Shown one piece after another: positions 11,064 to 21,589 of a stretch of 64,000 nt of DNA. The translations under genes and the position numbers were made by a program. The notes under the pieces were generated by a model, which saw only the letters and a list, made by a program, of their open reading frames with translations, searched no databases and was not told the DNA's origin. The stretch comes from Merluccius polli (taxonomy: Eukaryota > Chordata > Actinopteri > Gadiformes > Merlucciidae), in contig JAOPHQ010005181.1 of assembly GCA_030340625.1 (NCBI GenBank), positions 1 to 64,000 on the forward strand, read 5' to 3'. Numbering within the stretch: position 1 is the first letter of the stretch; the number at the start of each line of letters is the position of its first letter.

Positions 11064-12453
11064 GCGTGAATGGGGAACATAAATGTAATGAGAGGAAGGA
11101 AGAGATTGAAAACCATGCCCGTCTGTCTTTAGCTGTGGCCCTCTGGAGGTCTTCCTGGATCTGTGGTCATCCTCCAGTGAGAGGAAGGAAGAGATTGAAA
11201 ACCATGCCCGTCTGTCTTTAGCTGTGGTCCTCTGGAGGTCTTCCTGGATCTGTGGTCATCCTCCCTACAATATTTAACACATTGTTCAGTAACAGTTTTC
11301 AAAGTGTTGAAGCATTGATTCACAGAGATGCACAGACACAAGCTACATTGACCATTGTCATGAAATCAATGACAACGCTGGGGTACATGTAGATGTCTCT
11401 TACTTGTCTGTTGGGTTGCTGTCTTTAGCTGTGGTCCTCTGGAGGTCTTCCTGGATCTGTGGTCATCCTCCCTAAAATATGGCAAAATGGCAATGGGAAA
11501 GGAGTACCCACACAAGAAGGATTAAATGACAAGAGGTATATATGACTAATAAGACCCAATCAATTTGATAAATACAGCGTGTCCTCACGTGTTTCACCCG
11601 AGCCATACATTGCGCGGACATTGGAAAAAACCGCGTGTGTCTGCGGCGGGTTTTAACACAACTGTGGACCTGTAGCATATTTGCTAACTGGTGTTAAGTG
11701 TATAAACCAATGGTCCATTTGACATTCAAAACGTAGTGTGAATGTACCCTAAGCTTTCGCGTGAATGGGGAACATAAATGTAATGAGAGGAAGGAAGAGA
11801 TTGAAAACCATGCCCGTCTGTCTTTAGCTGTGGTCCTCTGGAGGTCTTCCTGGATCTGTGGTCATCCTCCAGTGAGAGGAAGGAAGAGATTGAAAACCAT
11901 GCCCATCTGTCTTTAGCTGTGGTCCTCTGGAGGTCTTCCTGGATCTGTGGTCATCCTCCCTACAATATTTAACACATTGTTCAGTAACAGTTTTCAAAGT
12001 GTTGAAGCATTGATTCACAGAGATGCACAGACACAAGCTACATTGACCATTGTCATGAAATCAATGACAACGCTGGGGTACATGTAGATGTCTCTTACTT
12101 GTCTGTTGGGTTGCTGTCTTTAGCTGTGGTCCTCTGGAGGTCTTCCTGGATCTGTGGTCATCCTCCCTAAAATATGGCAAAATGGCAATGGGAAAGGAGT
12201 ACCCACACAAGAAGGATTAAATGACAAGAGGTATATATGACTAATAAGACCCAATCAATTTGATAAATACAGCGTGTCCTCACGTGTTTCACCCGAGCCA
12301 TACATTGCGCGGACATTGGAAAAAACCGCGTGTGTCTGCGGCGGGTTTTAACACAACTGTGGACCTGTAGCATATTTGCTAACTGGTGTTAAGTGTATAA
12401 ACCAATGGTCCATTTGACATTCAAAACGTAGTGTGAATGTACCCTAAGCTTTC
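11064..12453. repeat. Tandem duplication of 695 bp
   Basis: Units 11064-11758 and 11759-12453 are nearly identical. Inside each, an 89-bp subunit (GAGGAAGGAAGAGATTG ... GTGGTCATCCTCC) occurs twice, with a partial third. Short ORFs repeat at the same offset and show no conserved domain, so I do not call genes. Positions 10,881-11,063 hold nothing recognisable. Confidence 0.9.
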
Positions 12454-12569
12454 ATAAATACAGCGAGTCCTCCCGTGTTTCAGCTGAGTCTGCGCGGACA
12501 TTGAAACAAAACGCGCGTGTGTGTGTGTGTGTGTTCGCGGATATAACAGCGCGTTCTCCCGTGTGTGTG

Positions 12570-13795
12570 TGGGTTTTAACACACCACCGTGGACCTGTAT
12601 TTGAGATTCAAAACGGCGAATCTTACCAGAAGCAGTGCCCGTGTCCCGCCGCCATCTCTTTCCCGTGTACCGCGGCTATCATAGCAATGTTTTCCTGTGT
12701 AGCGTCCTTAACGCGGAAGAGCAGATCGGCGGTGACCAATAGGAGTCCTCTTGTATCCGCCGTCCAATCAGACGACGGATATCTGTAGAGTTTGCCTGAC
12801 AACAGCCTCGCCAGTTAAACTGACTAACCAACCGTAATTAGATCACGCGCACACACCTGCGCGCGATAGCCCCCAAGCTGAGGCTGAAAGAACCGTTGAG
12901 AAAAATAGCGCTTTTCTGCGTCTGCACTGGTCTCACATTTGGGCTTATTCTGACAAAACGGTAGCACGTATCAGAAAAAAAACAAAACCATCATCACTGT
13001 AAGGACTTACTGAACGATTTGGTGTTTCTAAAGTGTTTCTAGAGTAAATATTGTGGACACACTTGCAATTTTAAAACAGGGGTCCGTTCTGCTTCTCTCT
13101 GAAAATATTTGAAAATATTTGTATTGGAGTTAATGAGGAGAAGAGACAGACTGGCCGCACTTAGAGGCTGCTAATTCAAATTCTGTAAGTCTCTCTGATT
13201 ATTTGAGCACATTGTGAGAGACAGAACAAGTATGTCTACAAATTTGGAAAAAATCATGTGTGTAAAGTGTAAATTGTGGCCAGGAGCAGCGTGGAAAGAG
13301 ACAAAATCTGGATTAATTTTGGGCTCTCTCCCACTCTAACCTGCACTCTGGCGGGAAAAGGCGGGAACATTCCTCGCAATACACACCCATTATAATCTCA
13401 TAATTTATCCCAAAATGATCATGGTCATTGATCAGTGATTGATTAAAAACGATATGACGTATCAAAACGTGGAATAGTACACCAAATACACAACACTTGT
13501 GTCTACTGTTTAAAGGTTAAATTGAGTTTCTAGGTGAAAGTATGCCGGAGCAGCAGACAGCAGTAGGCAGTACAAAAAGTCTTCGTTTTTTTACCTCCTC
13601 CCATTCATTCTCTATGGGACATTTTCCGATGTTTTTCGCGACTTACGTCGCGAAAAATTCGTATTATTTTAAGACATTCAATAGCACACCGATCCCGATG
13701 AAGACGCACATTTTGATATATCATTTGTCCTACAACTCTTCGAGTTGTAGGACTAGTAGCGAATCGAAAAAGTGTCCGGAAGAGGAATAATAAAA
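12570..13795. repeat. Segmental duplication, first copy
   Basis: Matches 14,305-15,745 in order, with an offset of about 1,947 bp in the right half and gaps in the left half. Contains the CCGCCATC / GACCAATAGGAGTCC repeat family and a block ending in a perfect hairpin. No gene recognised. Confidence 0.8.
13727..13753. repeat. Perfect 12-bp hairpin
   Basis: GTCCTACAACTC, loop TTC, then its exact reverse complement. The same hairpin occurs at 15674-15700 in the duplicated copy. Not followed by a T tract on either strand; function unknown. Confidence 0.9.
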
Positions 13796-14148
13796 AGTAT
13801 AATAATAATAACTAGAAAATTCCCTCGGGGAAATTTTGAAAGTGCCACGGGAGTGTGTACATTATGTAGTAACATTATGATATTATATACAAGGAGCACA
13901 CCTACAACACACGTTCCTTTTTGAAGTACTTATTCATACAGTAACCTATGCCCTTTCAACCTCATTATGTGGGAAACAAAGTTAGAAAAAAAATGATGAA
14001 AAGGGTTGCAGGCAGAGTAGAGTTAAGCGAGAGGGCAGTAATGATCTTCCATGTTGTCTGCACATACAAAACGGCGAATCTTACCAGAAGCAGTTCCCGT
14101 TCACCGCCGCCATCATAAAGCTGTTGTTTTCCTGTGTAGCTTGATAAA

Positions 14149-14429
14149 CGCAAAAAAAAAAAAAAAAAAAAAAAAACTTGATAAACGCAAAAAAAAATAA
14201 AAAAAATAAATAATTAATTAATTAAAAAAATTAATTAAAAAAAAAATAATTAAATTTTTTTTTTTTAATTAATTAATTAAAAATGTGTGTGTGTGTGTGC
14301 GCGCGCGTGGGTTTTAACACACCACCGTGGACCTGTATTTGAGATTCAAAACGGCGAATCTTACCAGAAGCAGTTCCCGTTCACCGCCGCCATCATAAAG
14401 ATGTTGTTTTCCTGTGTAGCTTGATAAAC

Positions 14430-14465
<36 letters not shown>

Positions 14466-14570
14466 TTTAAATAAATACATTAAAAAAAAAAAAAAAAAAA
14501 AAAAAAAACTTTTTACAAAAAATAATTAATTAATAAAAAAAAAAAATAAAAAAAAAAAAAATTGATAAAC
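14149..14570. repeat. Poly(A) and A/T-rich tracts
   Basis: Two long A runs (about 14,150-14,176 and 14,432-14,508) each follow the same GTAGCTTGATAAACGC block, with TTAATTAATT-rich DNA between. This suggests two tandem copies of one tailed repeat with an expanded A tract. Confidence 0.8.
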
Positions 14571-14752
14571 GCGGAAGAGCAGATCGGCGTTGACCAATAG
14601 GAGTCCTTGTATCCGCCGTCCAATCAGACGACGGATATCTGTAGAGTTTGCCTGACAACAGCCTCGGGCCACTGACTAACCAACCTTAATTAGATCAAGT
14701 GGAAACACCTGCGCGCGATAGCCCCCAGACTGAGGCACACAGAAACATTGAG

Positions 14753-14785
14753 CCCCTCCCCCCACTACTCCAGTGGGGGGAGGGG
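14753..14785. repeat. GC-rich 14-bp hairpin
   Basis: CCCCTCCCCCCACT, loop ACTCC, then the exact reverse complement. No partner copy is seen in the other duplicate. Confidence 0.85.
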
Positions 14786-15673
14786 GCGGCTGCGCGTGTG
14801 TATTGATTGCCAACTGCCACTTTGTCCCTCACTCTGCTTCTCTCCAAACTGCCACTATTCTCTATGAGGAAAGCAGGGCTGGCTTCAAACGGTCTAACTC
14901 AAAAAGTATACATGTCACAGCTTAGATATTTACACCGTAGGAATCCCGGGATTCAGGCGAACAGTTTGATATATAATATGTCTGTGTAGCTTACACTTGC
15001 AAGACACACTTGCAAGTTTAAAACAGGGGTCCGTTCTGCTTCTCTCTGAAAATATTTGAAAATATTTGTATTGGAGTCAATGAGGAGAAGAGACAGACTG
15101 GCCGCACTTAGAGGCTGCTAATTCAAATTCTGTAAGTCTCTCTGATGTTTTGAGCACATTGTGAGAGACAGAACAAGTATGTCTACAAAACTGGAAAAAA
15201 TCATGTGTGTAAATTGTAAACTGTGGCCAGGAGCAGCGTGGAAAGAGACAAAATCTGGATTAATTTTGGGCTCTCTCCCACTCTAACCTGCACTCTGGCG
15301 GGAAAAGGCGGGAAAATTCCTCGCAATACACACCCATTATAATCTCATAATTTCTCCCAAAATGATCATGGTCATTGATCAGTGATTGATTAAAAACGAT
15401 ATGACGTATCAAAACGTGGAATAGTACACCAAATACACAAGACTTGTGTCTACTGTTTAAAGGTTAAATTGAGTTTCTAGGTGAAAGTATGCCGGAGCAG
15501 CAGACAGCAGTAGGCAGTACAAAAAGTCTTCGTTTTTTTACCTCCTCCCATTCATTCTCTATGGGACATTTTCCGATGTTTTTCGCGACTTACGTCGCGA
15601 AAAATTCGTATTATTTTAAGACATTCAATAGCACACCGATCCCGATGAAGACGCACATTTTGATATATCATTT

Positions 15674-15700
15674 GTCCTACAACTCTTCGAGTTGTAGGAC
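15674..15700. repeat. Perfect 12-bp hairpin, second copy
   Basis: Same stem and TTC loop as 13727-13753. Confidence 0.9.
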
Positions 15701-15777
15701 TAGTAGCGAATCAAAATTAGTCCGGAAGAGGAATAATAATAATAATAATAATAAGAAAAAATCCACAGTATAACAAT

Positions 15778-16099
15778 AGTGCTCGGTGCTTCGCACCGAG
15801 CACTGGTCCCCACAGCTTTAGCTGTAGGGGACCAGTGCTCGGTGCGATGGCACCGTGGCACTAATAAGAAAAAATCCACAGTATAACAATAGTGCTCGGT
15901 GCTTCGCACCGAGCACTGGTCCCCACAGCTTTAGCTGTAGGGGACCAGTGCTCGGTGCGATGGCACCGTGGCACTAATAATAATAATAAGAAAAAATCCA
16001 CAGTATAACAATAGTGCTCGGTGCTTCGCACCGAGCACTGGTCCCCACAGCTTTAGCTGTAGGGGACCAGTGCTCGGTGCGATGGCACCGTGGCACTAA
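15778..16099. repeat. Array of three hairpin units, period 113 and 122 bp
   Basis: Units start at 15778, 15891 and 16013. Each holds two strong palindromes: a GTGCTCGGTGC stem around TTCG, and GGTCCCC...GGGGACC around an AGCTTTAGCT core. Each ends GGCACTAAT and is separated by an AAGAAAAAATCCACAGTATA linker. (AAT)n or TAATAATAATAA runs lie beside the units. The last unit abuts the LINE reading frame. Confidence 0.9.
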
Positions 16100-18257
16100 T
16101 GATCAGACAGTTGATGAAATGAATAGCAGAGTAAGTTCTTTTATATTGGGTGCAGCTAGCCAAAGCATTCCTATTAGTCAGAATCAAAAGAAGCAAATTA
16201 ATGTTCCATGGTGGAATGATAAGTGTTCTGAGGCTGTAAAGGAAAGAAATAGAGCTTTTAAGGTTTTGCGTAGAACTCTAACAATAGACAATCTCAGTAA
16301 TTACCAAAGGAAAAAGGCGTTAGCCAGGAAAGTTATTAAGGAGGCCAAGAGAGACTCATGGAGACAGTTTTGCTCAACAATAGGGAAAGAAACCACTCTA
16401 AATAAAGTATGGATGATGGTTAAGAAGATGATAGGTAAGTTTAAGCCTCCTCATATTCCTGTTTTAATTAAAGATGGGACCCAAGCAATTTCAGATAATG
16501 ATAAAGCTAATATGCTTGGCAGAGCTTTTGCAGAAATACACAAGGGTAGCCATCTGGAAGAGCGGTATAAGAGAAGGAAAAAAGAGGTAATGGAAATAAA
16601 TAAGAATATTTTAAATACCAAGGAGTCAGATATGTCTAGTATGGATGCTGAAATTAATATGTCAGAACTTAAAAGGGCATTGAGTAATACTGCATACTCA
16701 GTACCAGGGACAGACAACCTGTGCTATGCTATGTTAAGGAAATTGCCTGATAATATATTAGGCAAAGTCCTTAAGCTGTTTAATAAAGTATGGAATGAAG
16801 GTAAATTACCAAGCATATGGAAATATGCAAGAATCCTTCCATTTTCTAAACCAGGTAAAGACTCAAGTGACCCAGGAAATTATAGGCCTATTGCACTCAC
16901 TTCACATCTTGGGAAACTATTGGAGAAAATTATAGTAATACGCTTGAATTATTTCCTTGAATACATTAATCCACTTAAAGGTTATCAAACTGGATTTAGG
17001 AGGTGCAAGTCGACAACTGATGCTCTGGTTAAGGTATGTAATGAAATTGAAAAGTCTTTAATAATGAAAGAAGTAATGGTAGCAGTATTCCTGGATATTG
17101 AGAAAGCATATGACACTATGTGGAGAGAAGGGCTGTTGATTAAATTAGGAAAAATGGGAATTAATGGTAAAATGTATAATTACATACTTGACTTTTTAAC
17201 TCAACGTTCCATCAGGGTTAAAGTGGGTGATGCAGTGTCTGATGAGTTTATAGTTGAAAATGGAATTCCTCAGGGAAGTGTCATCAGTCCTATATTGTTT
17301 AACATAATGATTAATGACATATATGAAAAACTGGGAGAGAGTAATGAAGGCCTATTATATGCAGATGATGCTGTCATTTGGAGAAGAGGACGCAACATTC
17401 CATATATTAATGATAAGGTTCAAAAGGACATCCATATACTTGAACAGTGGGGAGTTGATTGGGGTTTCAAATTTTCAGTTTCAAAGTCACAGGTTGTATA
17501 TTTCACTAGGAAAAAAGTCCCTGAAACGTATAAAATGATGCTCTATAATCAACGTCTTGAAAGAAGTGAGCAATTTAAGTACCTAGGATTATGGTTGGAT
17601 GCCAAACTTACATGGAAATATCACATCCAGTACATTGAAACAAAGTGTAAAAAGGTCATTAACCTTATGAGAATGGTCACTGGGCATAACTGGGGAGCAG
17701 ACAGGCAGTCTCTAATTAACATATATAAAGCATTGATAAGATCAGCTATTGATTATGGTTGCATAATGTACAGTTCAGCATGTAAAACATCAATCAAGAA
17801 AATTGAAAGAATGCAATTTAAGGCTTTGAGAATTGCCCTGGGTGCTTTTAAAACAACTCCCACAAGTGCTTTATTAGTAGAATCTAAAGAAACCCCTATT
17901 AATTTAAGGTATGAGAAGTTGTCTTTAACTTATTGGGTTAGGTTAAAAGGAAGTTTTAACAACCCAGCCCTGTCAGTACTTAATGAATGTTGGGAATATT
18001 TTAAAAACTCCAGTGGGTTTGGCTGGAATATTGACAACTTGGTGAATCAATATGGTTTGAAAGAATTGAATTATGGCCCAGCATTAGCTTTAAGTTGTGT
18101 CCCCCCATGGTTGCTCCCTGCTCCTGAAGTAAACATTGAGTTGTTAGCAGGAAAAAGTGAGCATCTCACCAAGCAGAGTTATTCTGAAGCCTGCTTAAGT
18201 TATTTAAATACTACATATTATGGATATCTGAAAATATTTACAGATAACCATCTGTAA
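16014..18257 (+). CDS. Reverse transcriptase ORF of the I-type LINE, 747 codons
   Basis: The first ATG lies inside the third hairpin unit, so about the first 28 residues translate the hairpin and not LINE protein; real homology starts near NDQTVDEMNSRV. Visible RT boxes are FLDIEKAYDT (box A), GIPQGSVISPILF (box B) and LLYADDAVIW with the YADD catalytic pair near residue 450. The thumb and connecting region run on without a stop for more than 700 codons, so this is a young copy. The frame ends in NHL-stop inside a perfect inverted repeat, just where the RNase H domain should begin. It acts, in intact relatives, to copy the element's RNA at its target site. Confidence 0.8.
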   Translation: MLGASHRALVPTALAVGDQCSVRWHRGTNDQTVDEMNSRVSSFILGAASQSIPISQNQKKQINVPWWNDKCSEAVKERNRAFKVLRRTLTIDNLSNYQRKKALARKVIKEAKRDSWRQFCSTIGKETTLNKVWMMVKKMIGKFKPPHIPVLIKDGTQAISDNDKANMLGRAFAEIHKGSHLEERYKRRKKEVMEINKNILNTKESDMSSMDAEINMSELKRALSNTAYSVPGTDNLCYAMLRKLPDNILGKVLKLFNKVWNEGKLPSIWKYARILPFSKPGKDSSDPGNYRPIALTSHLGKLLEKIIVIRLNYFLEYINPLKGYQTGFRRCKSTTDALVKVCNEIEKSLIMKEVMVAVFLDIEKAYDTMWREGLLIKLGKMGINGKMYNYILDFLTQRSIRVKVGDAVSDEFIVENGIPQGSVISPILFNIMINDIYEKLGESNEGLLYADDAVIWRRGRNIPYINDKVQKDIHILEQWGVDWGFKFSVSKSQVVYFTRKKVPETYKMMLYNQRLERSEQFKYLGLWLDAKLTWKYHIQYIETKCKKVINLMRMVTGHNWGADRQSLINIYKALIRSAIDYGCIMYSSACKTSIKKIERMQFKALRIALGAFKTTPTSALLVESKETPINLRYEKLSLTYWVRLKGSFNNPALSVLNECWEYFKNSSGFGWNIDNLVNQYGLKELNYGPALALSCVPPWLLPAPEVNIELLAGKSEHLTKQSYSEACLSYLNTTYYGYLKIFTDNHL

Positions 18258-18337
18258 ATATTTTCAGATATCCATAATATGTAGTATTTAAATAACTTAA
18301 GCAGGCTTCAGAATAACTCTGCTTGGTGAGATGCTCA
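18158..18337. repeat. Perfect 88-bp inverted repeat with a 4-bp loop
   Basis: Arms 18158-18245 and 18250-18337 are exact reverse complements around AACC. The left arm is LINE coding sequence; the right arm is an inverted copy of it. It splits the LINE frame between the RT and RNase H parts and adds a stop at 18255-18257. Confidence 0.95.
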
Positions 18338-19161
18338 AAGAACCCAAAGGAAAAGGTGGTATTGGTATATATATTCCAGAATTTGACAAAAGGTATGGAT
18401 ATAGAGTGAGTGACCTTTTATCAGTATACTCAATAGAGATGACTGCAATAATAACTGCCCTCAGATGGGTTGAAGAGATTAAACCTCTTAGATCAGTTAT
18501 ATGTACCGATTCTATGGCAGTACTACAAAGTTTTATAACAGATCATGCAGTTCGTGAAGATTTGATATTAGAGGTGAAGCATCTTCTTTTAAATCTGGTA
18601 AATCTTGGATTAGCTGTTCAGTTCTGTTGGATTCCAGGACATAATGGAATTGATGGTAATGAAACCGCTGATAAATTAGCTAAAAAAGCTCTGGAGTTAG
18701 AACAAGCAGGAATTCACATCCCATTGGGAAAGGGAGATGCTAAAGCCTTAATTAAATCAGAAATTATGCTGAGGTGGCAAGATGAATGGGAGTCAGAGAG
18801 TAATGCCAGATATTACCACAGAAACCAGATCTATGTTGAAGGGAAAAGAATTACCTCATTGGGTCTAGATAGGCATGAAGAAGTTGTTTTAACCAGATTG
18901 AGGTTGGGTCACACAGGTCTTAATTCCACATTGTCCTTAATAGATAAAAGTAATGGCATATGTTCTGAATGTAAAGTTTTGGAGGACGTTAATCATGTGT
19001 TATTTAAGTGTAAGAAATTTGACCAGTTTAGACAAAAATGGAAAGTCTTGGATAAAGGAAATGACATTCATAACATTTTACAGGAGCAAGGAATGCAGGG
19101 ACAAAGAATCCGGTATCTAATTATGTATCTTAAAGATACTGGTTTGATTAAAATAATTTAA
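18331..19161 (+). CDS. RNase H and C-terminal part of the I-type LINE
   Basis: Opens in a different frame from the RT ORF. The first few codons belong to the inverted arm; LINE sequence resumes near EPKGKGGIGIYIPEF. RNase H acidic residues are visible in YSIEMTAI, ICTDSMAV and GNETADKLAKKA. A CSECKVLEDVNHVLFKC zinc-knuckle-like motif follows near residue 210. The first catalytic Asp of RNase H (TDGS motif) is lost from this frame; the preceding ORF ends IFTD, so the domain is cut just at its active site. Confidence 0.75.
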   Translation: MLKEPKGKGGIGIYIPEFDKRYGYRVSDLLSVYSIEMTAIITALRWVEEIKPLRSVICTDSMAVLQSFITDHAVREDLILEVKHLLLNLVNLGLAVQFCWIPGHNGIDGNETADKLAKKALELEQAGIHIPLGKGDAKALIKSEIMLRWQDEWESESNARYYHRNQIYVEGKRITSLGLDRHEEVVLTRLRLGHTGLNSTLSLIDKSNGICSECKVLEDVNHVLFKCKKFDQFRQKWKVLDKGNDIHNILQEQGMQGQRIRYLIMYLKDTGLIKII

Positions 19162-19426
19162 TTTTTTTTTTTTTTTTCCCCCATGTTTTCTTTATTATTT
19201 TTATGATTTTATGATTTAAAGTGTCTTTTGCCAACGTCCTTTTACACACTCCTGTGGAGTAGTCCAGTAGGTGGCGGTATATATTGAGAAAGTATGATCC
19301 GCCATTTAAACAGAAGAAGAAGAAGAAGAAGAAGACGGCGACATCTATTGACTTGGCCTAGTTAACCCTTTTTACTGTTGGCGTTTTATTTTATTTTAAC
19401 ATCTGAATGTTAGTGTAAAGAAGAAA

Positions 19427-20537
19427 ATGTCAATGTCAATGCAAGTAAAGTACCAGAAGCGGGATAATCCCAACAGTGATTTCTGCTGCGTACCTCAATG
19501 CGCGATGTCAGGGAAGTTCAACTCCACCGTGAGTTTCCACTAGTGATGGTGGGATGAAGCCTCATGAGGCATTGAACCACTTGAGCCAATTGGTTCGAGA
19601 AAGGGTTCATTTCTCGAAGCTTCATGTGCACACGAAACCACCTACTGGCCAAGTGTGTAATCACAGGCAGCTGTATCTGAACCACATAATGTGTGATGCA
19701 TTGATGGATTGAATTTTCGTGTCTGTTATGTCTGTTGGGAATGACGATGAATTACAAAAAATGTATGACCAAATCATTTATGTACATAAATGATCACATA
19801 TGTGTATAATACATTTTTGAATGTATTCTGTGTGTGTACATTTTCCCAAAATGGTAATATCATAATATGGCAGGTTGTGCAATGTTTTTCTGAAAATGGC
19901 ATGGGCGTAATCAGGCAGAGGACAGTGAAAGTGCTTGTGGAACTAGGAAAAGGGCACAGATTATGCTTGTGTAACTTGGATGTACAGGACAGGGGAAATT
20001 TCATTCATTTTTATTCAGAAACAAGAGCTTCTCAACAGTTTTTGGTTTTAAACGATTTCTTTTTTTGACACAACTTCTCCGGCCTTGGAGAAGACCCTTT
20101 CACAAGGCACAGAAGATGCCGGCGTGCACAAAAACGCAAAATCTGAACCACTTCCCGAAGCAATCACGTGGTACAGCCGGGCAGCGAGGCTTCGGACGTC
20201 ATCATTTTTGGCTCCTCCCCTAAATGAAGCAAGCCTCGATACGCGCTTCGCGGAAACGCCCCCTTCATTACTCGACACACGCTTCGAAGCCTCGGAACAT
20301 CTCGTAACATCACTAGTTTCCACCACTTCCCAAAGGAAGAAACTTTAAGAAAAATATGGATACGTAATGTGAGACGTGATAATTTAGTAATAAAGAGGAC
20401 CACCACAGTCTGTAGTAGACATTTCGTCTCCAGGGATGTCATTCAAGGTGGACGTCGACGACACTTGAAAGAGGGGGCTGTACCCGTGTTGTTCGCCTGG
20501 AACGACTACTCTCTACCGGCAGTCAGACCAAAGCTGT
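19427..20537 (+). pseudogene. THAP zinc-finger exon split by a hAT insertion
   Basis: The left part (19427-19540, 38 codons from ATG) reads MSMSMQVKYQKRDN and then the first zinc ligands FCCVPQC. The right part (20316 on) carries SFHHFPKEETLRKIWI, the C-x2-H ligands VCSRHF and the AVPVLF end. This is the C2CH THAP pattern. The 775-bp hAT insert adds an immediate stop (TAG). THAP domains give sequence-specific DNA binding and in such transposons are thought to bind the element ends. After about 20,540 the homology fades into a repeat-like block (CTTGTCCGTACTTGTGTTCT). Confidence 0.75.
19541..20315. mobile_element. Internally deleted hAT element, 775 bp, in the THAP exon
   Basis: TAGTGATG / CATCACTA ends with an 8-bp duplication GTTTCCAC on both sides (19533-19540 and 20316-20323). 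On the minus strand near 20,050-20,140 a remnant reads CTPASSVPCERVFSKAGEVV, the hAT C-terminal dimerisation motif. It is therefore a deletion derivative of a coding hAT transposon, not an unrelated MITE. Confidence 0.9.
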
Positions 20538-20540
20538 TTC

Positions 20541-21140
20541 TCAATCTGCGTACTTGTCCGTACTTGTGTTCTTGTGGACTTGTGAAACGTCATCAGTCGC
20601 AGCCCAAGTACTGTTCCAATTCAAAGTCCGCAAATAGCCAAGTACAGTCCAAATGCCCGGATGTGTTCTTGCTCCGCCCATTTTATCGAGGATGCATCGG
20701 GTGGTGACTTGTGTGGACTTGGGCAGCCAAGTATCCCAGAATGCATTTCGCGCACCAACCAGCTGCTCCTTTCATTCATTAATTCACCGACGTCCACACC
20801 AACATAAACATCATTTTTCCCGCCACTAGCTTTTTATGTAGGGCAGGCGACAGAACAATACACATATTTATACATATTAATATTTTTAAAATGAAAAGAG
20901 GCAGGGTTGTATTTTATATCATATTTCGTTTTATTGTAAATATACATTACAGTGAAAATAACCGGAGTAGATGTACAGTCAAGACGAGCTGAGACGGTGA
21001 CGTCATCAAGTCCGCTGCTGTTCCAACTGCAGAATGACCGGACTGCGTCCTCCCGTCCTCGGGAGTCTGACCTGTTGCTTCAGTGTCATGATTACGATGC
21101 AAAACCAGAACCATCAGCTTTGGATATAGCATGAGAAAAT
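20541..21140 (+). other. Repeat-like insert followed by a decayed coding stretch
   Basis: Positions 20,541-21,000 hold CTTGTCC/CTTGTGG-rich sequence and AT-rich DNA with no domain. From about 21,050 the plus strand reads RPRESDLLLQCHDYDAKPEP then SALDIA, which I recall as the linker between the THAP and coiled-coil parts in relatives. A one-base slip separates it from the next coding piece. Confidence 0.45.
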
Positions 21141-21142
21141 AG

Positions 21143-21260
21143 AGGACCAGCAGCGGGTGATAGAGGAGCTGCAAAAGAGGGTGGCTGAGGTTACACTGAA
21201 GCAGTCGTTTGGCTTGGAGAGGTTTTTAGCATCGGATGACGACATCAGATTTTATACCAG
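21143..21260 (+). pseudogene. Coiled-coil exon of the ISL2EU-like transposase
   Basis: Reads EKIEDQQRVIEELQKRVAEV and on to FLASDDDIRFYTR, ending in a GTACGT donor at 21261. The heptad-like helix fits a dimerisation coiled coil. The phase matches the exon at 22064 (AG|A gives Arg). Confidence 0.65.
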
Positions 21261-21432
21261 GTACGTATTATGTCATATGATACTTAGCTTGCATACTTCT
21301 GTTATGAACTTTAATTTAAGTTAAAGTTTATTGTAGCTACTGTTAATTTTATATATTTCAATATTGGTCTAATGTATGTTCTATGTTGTATGCTGCTACT
21401 GAATACTTGAATTTCCCTCGGGATAAATAAAG

Positions 21433-21433
<1 letters not shown>

Positions 21434-21502
<69 letters not shown>
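21434..21502. repeat. (CTAT)n microsatellite on a retroposon-like tail
   Basis: Follows AATTTCCCTCGGGATAAATA, a 3' end often seen before (CTAT)n in fish repeats. Lies in the transposase intron. Confidence 0.85.
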
Positions 21503-21547
21503 ACTATCTGTGTATTCTGTGGTTATTACTTTCTTGCAGACCTAGAT

Positions 21548-21587
21548 TGTGTTCAAATCCATTCATTTATGAATGGATTTGAACACA
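21548..21587. repeat. Perfect 19-bp hairpin with a 2-bp loop
   Basis: TGTGTTCAAATCCATTCAT, loop TT, then its exact reverse complement. Intronic, unexplained. Confidence 0.85.
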
Positions 21588-21589
21588 CA

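Larger units (their letters stand above)
14305..15745. repeat. Segmental duplication, second copy
   Basis: Second copy of 12,570-13,795. It differs by the inserted stretch at about 14,750-15,000, which includes a GC-rich hairpin. It runs into an (AAT)n tract at 15,733-15,753. Confidence 0.8.
16100..19336 (+). mobile_element. I-type (Nimb-like) non-LTR retrotransposon, 5'-truncated
   Basis: Order on the plus strand is the end of the endonuclease linker, reverse transcriptase, RNase H, then a 3' UTR with GTCCAGTAGGTGGCGGTA and a (GAA)n tail at 19,313-19,335. The RT followed by RNase H, and this tail, fit I-superfamily elements of fish. The N-terminal endonuclease is absent, and the left end abuts the hairpin array. 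No target duplication was found. Confidence 0.75.

Noticed and set aside
11129..12373. Repeated short ORFs in the 695-bp duplication
   Set aside because: They repeat only because the DNA is duplicated; no domain and no codon-level conservation can be shown.
13542..15773. Paired ORFs starting MPEQQTAVGST
   Set aside because: Identical because of the segmental duplication; the reading runs through a hairpin and an (AAT)n tract.
20048..20442. A possible host gene on the minus strand at 20.0-20.4 kb
   Set aside because: The CERVFSKAG motif is hAT dimerisation sequence inside a defined 775-bp element.
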